A stretch of DNA of 7,771 nt from Clostridium sp. CAG:1013 (lineage in GTDB: Bacteria; Bacillota; Clostridia; Oscillospirales; Acutalibacteraceae). Positions 1-4,473 of this stretch are shown piece by piece. The stretch spans positions 33,613 through 41,383 of the forward strand of contig HF972671.1 of assembly GCA_000432995.1 (NCBI GenBank), written 5' to 3'. A program made the translations under genes and the position numbers. The notes beneath the pieces were generated by a model. That model did not search any database and was not told where the DNA came from. It saw nothing but the letters and a program-made list of their open reading frames with translations. Positions within the stretch are counted from its first letter, which is position 1; every line of letters begins with the position of its first letter.

Positions 1-173
1 CCTCCGGGACCATCAAAGCGGGGAACGATATCCTGATGCCTGGCAGTCCCATTGACTACAAGGATTTAATGGACTCTCTCCACGACGAGAACCACAAATA
101 CCACATCACCCGTGAGGATCTGGTGGACTGTGCTCAGCGGGTGGTCATGATGGCAAAGAAGTTAGCGGACTGA
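1..173 (+). CDS. Glycoside hydrolase family 3 enzyme (probable beta-glucosidase), C-terminal fragment
   Basis: Only the last 56 codons are in the window, read from base 3 to the TGA at 171-173; the 5' end lies outside. The peptide contains KAGNDILMPGSP, which matches the conserved AGnDllMPG stretch that follows the nucleophile aspartate in the TIM-barrel domain of GH3 beta-glucosidases. It then ends in a helix of the type that closes that barrel (ITREDLVDCAQRVVMMAKK). In standard GH3 enzymes a large second domain follows this point. Here the protein stops, which fits the domain-swapped GH3 enzymes known from Clostridia, where the barrel is the C-terminal half. The likely role is cytoplasmic hydrolysis of beta-glucosides. 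Catalytic residues lie outside the window, so substrate cannot be judged. A GH3 protein lacking the second domain is the alternative. Confidence 0.75.
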   Translation, partial: SGTIKAGNDILMPGSPIDYKDLMDSLHDENHKYHITREDLVDCAQRVVMMAKKLAD

Positions 174-185
174 TCTGCCGCTTTT

Positions 186-229
186 CACAAGAGGGACACT
201 CTTCAAAGGGTGGCCCCCTTGTGTTTTTT
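186..229 (+). terminator. Rho-independent terminator after the GH3 gene
   Basis: Bases 186-195 (CACAAGAGGG) pair with 214-223 (CCCCCTTGTG) with one mismatch, followed directly by six T at 224-229. A shorter inner hairpin, AAGGG (206-210) with CCCTT (216-220), can form instead. The structure lies 12 bases after the GH3 stop codon, so it most likely ends that transcript. Confidence 0.65.
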
Positions 230-247
230 AGGGAATGGGTGTATCCT
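219..247 (+). promoter_or_regulatory. Weak candidate promoter for the SprT-like gene
   Basis: TTGTGT (219-224), a 17-base spacer and TATCCT (242-247) are the best sigma-A-like pair between the terminator and the SprT-like gene. The -35 overlaps the terminator. Matches are 3/6 and 4/6, so this is a suggestion only. Confidence 0.25.
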
Positions 248-271
248 AAAACGGCAAAAGGAGGGGATGAC

Positions 272-760
272 ATGACACAGCAGGAATTGGACGCTATGCT
301 GCTGGAACAGGAGAAAGCCCTTCTAAGTCTGGGGATCCCTATTTCCCGGGAAATCCTCCCTCAGGTGGAAGTGAATACTCGGGCGCAGCGGCGGCTGGGA
401 TGCTGTGTCCGCAAGAATGGAGTGTTCACCATCCAGGTGTCGGCCTTTATTTTGGAGGATCAGGAGCTGCTGCGCACCACTCTGGTCCACGAACTCCTCC
501 ACACCTGCTATGGCTGCTTGAATCATGGGAAGCGGTGGAAGGCATATGCCGCTAAAGCTGGGGATGCCCTAGGGCTGGATATTCAGCGAACGGTGACCCT
601 GGAAGGGCAGCCTCAGCGGCTGCGCCAAGACCCGGTAAAATATCTTCTCAGGTGCCAGTCCTGCGGGGCAGTGATCCCTCGGCGGCGCATGTCAAAAGCG
701 GTGAAGCATCCGGAACGCTACCGATGTCCCTGTGGGGGAAAGTTGGAACGGCTGGGGTGA
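272..760 (+). CDS. SprT-like zinc metallopeptidase with C-terminal zinc ribbon
   Basis: The 162-residue protein contains HELLH (residues 73-77) followed by a third histidine in HGKRW (H85). This is the HExxH...HGxxW signature of the SprT-like domain, found in bacterial SprT and in eukaryotic SPRTN. The C-terminal part carries CQSC (C128, C131) and CPC (C152, C154), a probable zinc ribbon as in many SprT relatives. E74 is the expected catalytic base and H73, H77 and H85 the zinc ligands. No signal peptide or membrane segment is visible, so it should be cytoplasmic. The ATG at 272 is chosen because AAAGGAGGGG ends six bases upstream; a GTG at 221 in the same frame lies inside the preceding terminator. 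The substrate is unknown. A role in DNA-protein crosslink handling would be by analogy with SPRTN only. A DUF2007-like gene follows on the same strand. Confidence 0.85.
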   Translation: MTQQELDAMLLEQEKALLSLGIPISREILPQVEVNTRAQRRLGCCVRKNGVFTIQVSAFILEDQELLRTTLVHELLHTCYGCLNHGKRWKAYAAKAGDALGLDIQRTVTLEGQPQRLRQDPVKYLLRCQSCGAVIPRRRMSKAVKHPERYRCPCGGKLERLG

Positions 761-840
761 AAGGTCCTCTTACAATGCCACCAAGTCAATGGGATACGGA
801 GGCCAAAGCGGATGTCAGTTTGGGAAAGGTGGAAGAGTGC

Positions 841-1074
841 ATGTTTTTGTTCAACCGTTGGGTAGAATTGACCGTGTGCAGCGACGCTGTCAGGTTTGCT
901 CAAGTGATCGCTAAGCTGGAGGGGGAGGGGATCCCCTACGAAACCAAGAGTCAGGAACTGGGCGCTGGAGCAAGACGCACCGGGAACCTGGGGGTAAACT
1001 CCCGCCACGGTACCTTGTTTCAGGTGTTTGTAAAAAAGAAAGACCTGGAGCGGGCACGGTACGCCATCCGCTGA
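841..1074 (+). CDS. Small DUF2007-like protein, function unknown
   Basis: The protein has 77 residues and no signal peptide or membrane segment. The pattern is beta strand (WVELTVCSD), helix (AVRFAQVIAKLEGEGIPYE), a Gly/Arg-rich loop, then TLFQVFVKKKDLERARYAI. This resembles the DUF2007 fold, a small ferredoxin-like domain described as a putative signal-transducing protein, in which a 'GIPy' turn and a final 'V...dle.A...i' helix are typical. The match is from pattern memory and is moderate. The ATG at 841 is preceded by AAAGGTGG (825-832) with 8-base spacing. An in-frame ATG at 775 (with AAAGG at 760-764) would add 22 residues that look unlike the family. The gene lies 80 bases after the SprT-like gene and is probably co-transcribed with it. 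It ends 19 bases before the terminator. Confidence 0.65.
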   Translation: MFLFNRWVELTVCSDAVRFAQVIAKLEGEGIPYETKSQELGAGARRTGNLGVNSRHGTLFQVFVKKKDLERARYAIR

Positions 1075-1093
1075 GAGAACGGAATTATTGTAA

Positions 1094-1128
1094 AAAAAGG
1101 GCCGTTGCTAATAGCAACAGCCCTTTTT
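1094..1128 (-). terminator. Bidirectional terminator between converging genes, best formed on the minus strand
   Basis: AAAAAGGGC (1094-1102) and GTTGC (1104-1108) pair with GCAAC (1114-1118) and GCCCTTTTT (1120-1128) around a five-base loop. The one internal position (1103/1119) is a C/A mismatch on the plus transcript but a G-U pair on the minus transcript, giving an unbroken 15-bp stem there. T tracts flank both sides: five T at 1124-1128 on plus, and seven T on minus from the A run at 1092-1098. It serves the lipoprotein gene and probably also the DUF2007-like gene. Confidence 0.92.
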
Positions 1129-1143
1129 GCACGTATTTATGAC

Positions 1144-1551
1144 TTAGCTTTGATGCACCAGCTTGCGGAATTGGTCTGCCGTTACATTGGAACGGTACAG
1201 CTGCGGCTCTGCCGCCACATCCTCTCCCACATAGTAGAAGTCGATGTATTCGCCGTTTACGTCCACCACTGCTACGCAGGACGCCTGACCAGTCTTTTTC
1301 AGTTCCAGGCAGTAGTCCGGATAGTAGGCAAACAGGGAGAAGTCCTTGTCCAGAGGCTGGGAATCTTCCAGTACCTGAGCAAAGGCGTCCATCCGCTCCT
1401 GCTTTTCGGCGGAGCTGGCATTGAGGTGAATCAATTTCAAATTGTTTCCGTAGCCTTGGTACAAGTCCAGGGTTTGGGAGTCCGGCTGGGTACATCCAGC
1501 GCACAAGACACACAAAGCCGCGGCAAGCAGCAAGGAAAATGCTTTCTTCAT
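1144..1551 (-). CDS. Small predicted lipoprotein, function unknown
   Basis: The 135-residue protein begins with MKK, a hydrophobic stretch (FSLLLAAALCVL) and CAGC. This is a lipoprotein signal peptide with predicted cleavage before C20. The residue three before the lipidated Cys is itself Cys, where Leu is usual, but Ala-Gly-Cys is otherwise regular. The mature part, about 115 residues, is soluble and acidic, with YYPDYCLEL and VAVVDVNGEYIDFYYVGED stretches that suggest a small beta-rich domain. It contains C81 and C92, which could form a disulfide. I recognise no family. The start at 1551 is chosen because GAAAAGGGG (1559-1567 on the complement) is spaced correctly; an in-frame GTG at 1569 overlaps that ribosome binding site. 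The gene follows the amidohydrolase by 58 bases and has its own promoter. Confidence 0.8.
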   Translation of the reverse strand: MKKAFSLLLAAALCVLCAGCTQPDSQTLDLYQGYGNNLKLIHLNASSAEKQERMDAFAQVLEDSQPLDKDFSLFAYYPDYCLELKKTGQASCVAVVDVNGEYIDFYYVGEDVAAEPQLYRSNVTADQFRKLVHQS

Positions 1552-1584
1552 GACTTGGCCCCTTTTCACGGGAGAGTTTCTTTT

Positions 1585-1613
1585 ATTCTACCCGTTTTCC
1601 GGGGAAAAGTCAA
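1585..1613 (-). promoter_or_regulatory. Sigma-A-type promoter for the lipoprotein gene
   Basis: On the minus strand TTGACT (1608-1613) is followed by exactly 17 bases and TAGAAT (1585-1590). The matches are 5/6 to each consensus hexamer. The -35 box overlaps the TGA stop of the amidohydrolase (1610-1612). Transcription would begin near 1578, giving a leader of about 27 bases with the ribosome binding site. The lipoprotein can therefore be made independently of the gene before it. Confidence 0.7.
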
Positions 1614-2410
1614 ACAGTGATGCCAAAAAGCCGTTCCGCGTTGCGATAGGCGATCTGTTCCCGTTCCGACTCCGTCAAGTCTGCGGCATCCAGCAGAGCT
1701 TTCTCATCGGGAAGGGTGCTCCAAGGACAGTCAGTTGCGAAAAGCACTTTGTCCGCTCCGTGGAGATGGATCAGCTCGGTAAGCTCCTGAGCGTTTAAAA
1801 AATGAGAGGCGAAAGCGGTGTCAAAGTACACGTTTTTCTTTCCCACCAAATGCTTGGCCGCTTCCTGGGGCATCTCCATGCCTCCCATATGGGCGGCAAT
1901 AATGGTCAGTCGGGGGAACAGGTCGGCAATCTTCCCCAGCACGTCGGGAGGACAATGGACCAAGTGGGGAGAGTAGGGATCCCGGCCGGTGTGGAAGGCG
2001 ATGGTCAGCCCCAGGCGCTCCGCTTCCTCGTAAATGGGCATGGCGGCGTCGTCCCCGATAAAGAACTCCTGGTAGTCCGGGTGGAGCTTGATGCCGTACA
2101 GTCCCATATCTTTGATCCGGCGCAGCTCTTCTAAAGCATTTTCTGCAAAGGGATACACGCTGCCGAAACAGTAGATATTGTCGTGCTGGGATTCCTTGGC
2201 GAAATCGTTGACGGAGGTCTGCTGGTGAGCGTTAGTGGCAATGTGCAGAGCCATACCACCAGCGCAGCCCCATTTCTCCATGTTGTTCAAGGTGCCCGCC
2301 CGGGTGCCGTCGCTGAAGGTTTCGCACTGGCTGATCTCCCGCAGGCGGGGAAGGGCTTTCCCGGCCAACTTGTCCGGGAAAAAGTGGATGTGGGTATCAA
2401 AGTATTTCAT
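1610..2410 (-). CDS. Metal-dependent amidohydrolase family protein (TIM barrel, amidohydrolase 2 type)
   Basis: The 266-residue protein is the normal length for the amidohydrolase-2 (ACMSD-like) group. It starts with DTHIH (H7 and H9, the HxH metal site after strand 1). It continues with GIKLHP (K108, H110), AFHTG (H140), AAHMGG (H174) and FATDCPW (D227), the expected order of metal-binding and catalytic residues around the barrel. The C-terminal helix with YRNAERLFGI is also typical. No signal peptide is seen, so it is cytoplasmic. Members hydrolyse or decarboxylate varied small molecules; the substrate cannot be read from this sequence. AAAGGA (2417-2422 on the complement) lies six bases before the ATG. 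The start is 32 bases downstream of the rpsR terminator, and I see no convincing promoter between them. Confidence 0.88.
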   Translation of the reverse strand: MKYFDTHIHFFPDKLAGKALPRLREISQCETFSDGTRAGTLNNMEKWGCAGGMALHIATNAHQQTSVNDFAKESQHDNIYCFGSVYPFAENALEELRRIKDMGLYGIKLHPDYQEFFIGDDAAMPIYEEAERLGLTIAFHTGRDPYSPHLVHCPPDVLGKIADLFPRLTIIAAHMGGMEMPQEAAKHLVGKKNVYFDTAFASHFLNAQELTELIHLHGADKVLFATDCPWSTLPDEKALLDAADLTESEREQIAYRNAERLFGITV

Positions 2411-2435
2411 AGGCGGTCCTTTCTGTGGGATAAAA

Positions 2436-2470
2436 GAGAAAAGAGACCTTCCGCAAAAGCGGAAAGTCTC
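2436..2470 (-). terminator. Rho-independent terminator of the rpsF-ssb-rpsR operon
   Basis: GAGAC (2443-2447) and TTCCGC (2449-2454) pair with GCGGAA (2459-2464) and GTCTC (2466-2470) around a four-base loop. Position 2448/2465 is a C/A mismatch read on plus but a G-U pair on the minus transcript, completing a 12-bp stem. On minus the stem is followed by TTTTCTCTTTTA. It lies 20 bases after the rpsR stop codon and a few bases before the amidohydrolase ribosome binding site. Confidence 0.9.
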
Positions 2471-2490
2471 CTGATTTTCTCAACGAAAAA

Positions 2491-2742
2491 TCAATCGCTG
2501 GTATAGGGCAGCAGCGCCAGATGACGGGCGCGCTTGATGGCCACAGTCAGAGCGCGCTGATGATACGCGCAGGTGCCGGTCACACGACGGGGGAGGATCT
2601 TGCCTCTCTCGGAGATGAAACGGCGCAGCTTGGCCACGTCCTTGTAATCGATGAACTCAGCTCTGTCCACGCAGAAGCTGCACACCTTTTTGCGTCCCTT
2701 GCGCCCGCCGCGGCGGACTTCTCTTTCGGGTCTATCAGCCAT
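2491..2742 (-). CDS. rpsR: 30S ribosomal protein S18
   Basis: The 83-residue product is a clear S18, with the conserved IDYKDVAKLRRFISERGKILPRR and HQRALTVAIKRARHLALLPY regions (split here around residues 31-53 and 61-80). S18 binds S6 and the central domain of 16S rRNA in the small-subunit platform. C21 and C24 (CSFC) together with C58 and H61 (CAYH) could bind zinc, as in the cysteine-containing ('C+') forms of several ribosomal proteins. AAAGGAGG (2752-2759 on the complement) sits nine bases before the ATG. It is the last gene of the rpsF operon, 56 bases after ssb, and is followed by the terminator. Confidence 0.98.
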   Translation of the reverse strand: MADRPEREVRRGGRKGRKKVCSFCVDRAEFIDYKDVAKLRRFISERGKILPRRVTGTCAYHQRALTVAIKRARHLALLPYTSD

Positions 2743-2798
2743 GCCAAAAAGCCTCCTTTACAAAATTTAGGTGAAGAGGTTTCTTCCGGTGAAAGCCA

Positions 2799-3284
2799 TC
2801 AGAAGGGGAGATCGTCGTCCCCCAGGATCTCTTCAAAATCCTCGCTGCTTCCGCTGGAATAGGCGGGAGCAGGCTCGCTGAAAGCGGAAGGACGCTGCTG
2901 GGGGGCGGGGGAGGGCTGACCGTATCCGGCCTGGCCATAATCTCCGCCGGCGGAACCGTTGTCCCGCTTGGAGCCCACGAAGCTCACGTCGTTGGCCACG
3001 ATCTCCATGGCCTTGCGCTTGTTGCCGTTGCGGTCCTCATAGCTGCGAGTTTGCAGGGAACCGGTCACTGCCATCAACTGGCCCTTGGTGAAGTACTTGC
3101 AGATAAACTCTGCGGTAGATCTCCAAGCCACCACGTCAATCCAATCGGTCTGACGCTCGGTGCCGGCCTTGGCGTAGCTGCGGTCAACAGCCAGAGTAAA
3201 GGACGTGACGGCCACACCGGAAGGGGTGTGTCTCAGTTCGGGGTCAGCGGCAAGCCTTCCCACGATCGCGGCAACATTCAGCAT
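2799..3284 (-). CDS. ssb: Single-stranded DNA-binding protein
   Basis: The 161-residue protein has an N-terminal OB fold (about residues 1-106) with the usual SSB opening (LNVAAIVGRLAADPELRHTP). W48, W54 and F60 are the conserved aromatic DNA-contact positions. A flexible Gly/Pro/Gln/Ser-rich linker follows (about 107-147). The acidic tip ends in DDDLPF, which recruits replication and repair proteins. It should act as a tetramer on single-stranded DNA during replication, recombination and repair. The gene lies 25 bases after rpsF and 56 before rpsR, the standard order. Its own ribosome binding site is poor (GGAAAGCGAG, no clean AGGAGG), so translation may depend on coupling to rpsF. Confidence 0.98.
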   Translation of the reverse strand: MLNVAAIVGRLAADPELRHTPSGVAVTSFTLAVDRSYAKAGTERQTDWIDVVAWRSTAEFICKYFTKGQLMAVTGSLQTRSYEDRNGNKRKAMEIVANDVSFVGSKRDNGSAGGDYGQAGYGQPSPAPQQRPSAFSEPAPAYSSGSSEDFEEILGDDDLPF

Positions 3285-3309
3285 TTTTCAGCACTCGCTT
3301 TCCGTAAGA

Positions 3310-3720
3310 TCACTCTGCGGATTCCGCGGCGGGAGCCTCAACGGCTTCCACGGCAATGGCTTCCACATCGATGTTGTTCTCTTCAGCCTTCTGGGCTTTC
3401 TGAGCCTTCAGGGCGTTCACGTGACGGGGGTCCCGCTTGACGATGATGGTACGCAGGATGCCGTCAGTGATCTGATACCGTCTGTCCAGCTCGGCGGTAA
3501 ACTCAGGATTGCTCTCGAAGTTGATCAGGGTGTAATAACCCTCGGTCTGTTTCGCGATGGGATAGGCGAAGCGACGCTTCCCCCAATCGTCAACACTTTC
3601 AACAGTACCGTGCTCTGCGATAAGAGCCTTGAACTTGTTTACGAGCTCAGCGCTACCTTCTTCCCCCAGCTTGGCGGAAGTGACGATGACGGTCTCGTAC
3701 AGGTTCTTTCCCTCTGCCAT
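3310..3720 (-). CDS. rpsF: 30S ribosomal protein S6
   Basis: The 136-residue product matches S6, with YETVIVTSAKL near the start, VDDWGKRRFAYPIAKQTEGYY cut by the usual turn (residues 43-63), and ITDGILRTIIVKRD (84-97). S6 pairs with S18 on the 16S central domain. Residues after about 100 form a tail rich in Ala and Glu (KAQKAQKAEE... to AAESAE), about 35 residues long, which is longer than the shortest S6 proteins. A strong AAAAGGAGG (3731-3739 on the complement) lies ten bases before the ATG. It is the first gene of the rpsF-ssb-rpsR operon, with a strong promoter and a leader of about 95 bases. Confidence 0.98.
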   Translation of the reverse strand: MAEGKNLYETVIVTSAKLGEEGSAELVNKFKALIAEHGTVESVDDWGKRRFAYPIAKQTEGYYTLINFESNPEFTAELDRRYQITDGILRTIIVKRDPRHVNALKAQKAQKAEENNIDVEAIAVEAVEAPAAESAE

Positions 3721-3748
3721 TTGTATTGCACCTCCTTTTGGTCTTTTG

Positions 3749-3777
3749 GCCCCGGGCAGTTGAGTTTGTCCCGGAGC
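3749..3777 (-). promoter_or_regulatory. Stable hairpin in the rpsF 5' leader, candidate S6:S18 autoregulatory site
   Basis: On the minus transcript GCTCCGGG (from 3770-3777) pairs fully with CCCGGGGC (from 3749-3756), including one U-G pair, around a 13-base loop. An extra CA/TG pairing inside the loop is possible. The hairpin ends ten bases before the ribosome binding site of rpsF. It is known that the S6:S18 complex binds a structured motif in rpsF leaders of many bacteria and represses its own operon. The position fits, but I cannot show that this hairpin has the required bulged CCG arrangement. There is no T tract, so it is not a terminator. Confidence 0.45.
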
Positions 3778-3790
3778 AAGGATGAATGAT

Positions 3791-3805
3791 CGTTAGAAAC
3801 TAACG
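3791..3805 (-). promoter_or_regulatory. Short perfect inverted repeat near the rpsF transcription start
   Basis: CGTTAG (3791-3796), AAA, CTAACG (3800-3805) is a perfect six-base inverted repeat with a three-base centre. It lies about ten bases inside the predicted rpsF transcript. It could fold as a small 5'-end hairpin that stabilises the mRNA or adds to the leader structure, or be a protein site; its role is unknown. Confidence 0.35.
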
Positions 3806-3821
3806 AAAATCAAACAGAATT

Positions 3822-3849
3822 ATTATAGCACGCTTCCGAGAAAAGTCAA
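3822..3849 (-). promoter_or_regulatory. Strong sigma-A-type promoter of the rpsF-ssb-rpsR operon
   Basis: On the minus strand TTGACT (3844-3849), a 16-base spacer and a perfect TATAAT (3822-3827). Transcription should start near 3815, about 95 bases before rpsF. The -35 and the bases after it (TTGACTTTTC) are the same as at the lipoprotein promoter. Confidence 0.85.
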
Positions 3850-3852
3850 GGA

Positions 3853-3874
3853 AATTCTTGAAAAAACAAGAATT
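3853..3874 (-). repeat. AT-rich inverted repeat between the NUDIX gene and the rpsF promoter
   Basis: AATTCTTG (3853-3860) and CAAGAATT (3867-3874) are a perfect eight-base inverted repeat with a six-base A (T on minus) centre. It begins nine bases after the NUDIX stop codon and ends three bases upstream of the rpsF -35. As RNA it would be a weak hairpin without a following T tract, so a terminator is possible but poor. A regulator-binding site is the alternative. Confidence 0.45.
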
Positions 3875-3883
3875 CGCTCTCTG

Positions 3884-4390
3884 TCACACATTTTCGAGTC
3901 CGAAGAAGTAATACAGGCTTGGAACGAACAGGTTTTGTTCCCACAGTTTTCGGATGTCCTCATAGCTTGCCCACCGGGTTTGGGATACTTCCCGGGTGGT
4001 GGCTTTCTCCAAAAGGACTTCTTCGTTGTAGGGGAACAGCCACACGTCCATGATGTCGTTGCATTTTACTTGACCTACGGTTTTGCGGATCTTGGTGAAA
4101 ATCACTTTCCCAGTACGTCCGTCCAGATCGAGCCCCACTTCCTCTTTTACCTCGCGAAGAGCGCCCTGCAAACTGGTCTCTCCCTTGAGGACTGATCCTC
4201 CTACACATTCCCACAGTAGGGGAAAGGTAGGACGGTCGGCGGCACGCTGGGAGATCAGATACTCTCCTTTGCTGTTTTTGATCCACACATGAACTACCAG
4301 GTGAAAGCAGTTGTCTGGAAGTTCCTCACCCCGGATGTGGTCGGTCCCCACCAACCTCCGCTGCTCATCGTACAGGTCCCAAAGCTCCAT
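3884..4390 (-). CDS. NUDIX hydrolase
   Basis: The 168-residue protein contains a complete Nudix box, GSVLKGE...REVKEEVGL, at residues 65-87. It matches GX5EX7REUXEEXGU exactly, with E80, E83 and E84 as metal ligands. The N-terminal ELWDLYDEQRRLVGTDHIRG and the FHLVVHVWI strand are like the NUDIX subgroup related to isopentenyl-diphosphate isomerase (the YfcD-type hydrolases). The substrate, probably a nucleoside or isoprenoid diphosphate, cannot be specified. The start is the ATG at 4390 because GAAAGGTGG (4398-4406 on the complement) lies seven bases upstream; a TTG at 4408 would translate through that site. The ribosome binding site directly follows the T tract of the galU terminator. Transcription must come from readthrough or from a weak promoter inside the end of galU. 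Confidence 0.92.
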   Translation of the reverse strand: MELWDLYDEQRRLVGTDHIRGEELPDNCFHLVVHVWIKNSKGEYLISQRAADRPTFPLLWECVGGSVLKGETSLQGALREVKEEVGLDLDGRTGKVIFTKIRKTVGQVKCNDIMDVWLFPYNEEVLLEKATTREVSQTRWASYEDIRKLWEQNLFVPSLYYFFGLENV

Positions 4391-4406
4391 GGAAAATCCA
4401 CCTTTC

Positions 4407-4435
4407 AAAAAAGGCCGGCGGGTTTTCCGCCAGCC
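4407..4435 (-). terminator. Rho-independent terminator after galU, abutting the NUDIX ribosome binding site
   Basis: On the minus transcript GGCTGGCGG (from 4427-4435) pairs with CCGCCGGCC (from 4413-4421), one U-G pair included, around a five-base loop. Six T follow (4407-4412). It lies 11 bases after the galU stop. The NUDIX ribosome binding site begins at the next base (4406). CCTTT at the stem's 3' end can instead pair with the AAAGG of that site, so a small competing hairpin is possible. Confidence 0.88.
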
Positions 4436-4445
4436 TCTTCACGCG

Positions 4446-4473
4446 ATTACAGGGTCTTGCAAAGCTCCTTCAA
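4446..4473 (-). promoter_or_regulatory. Weak candidate promoter for the NUDIX gene inside the galU 3' end
   Basis: On the minus strand TTGAAG (4468-4473), a 16-base spacer and TGTAAT (4446-4451), which overlaps the galU stop codon. Matches are 4/6 and 5/6. A transcript from here would carry the terminator hairpin in its leader, so the call is tentative. Confidence 0.3.

Noticed and set aside
652..840. Longer N-terminus for the DUF2007-like gene
   Set aside because: The upstream part overlaps the SprT-like gene in another frame and looks like a shifted reading of it; AAAGGTGG just before ATG 841 supports the shorter form.
1105..1620. A 171-codon plus-strand frame opposite the lipoprotein gene
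   Set aside because: It starts inside the terminator hairpin and runs antisense to a gene with its own promoter, ribosome binding site and signal peptide.
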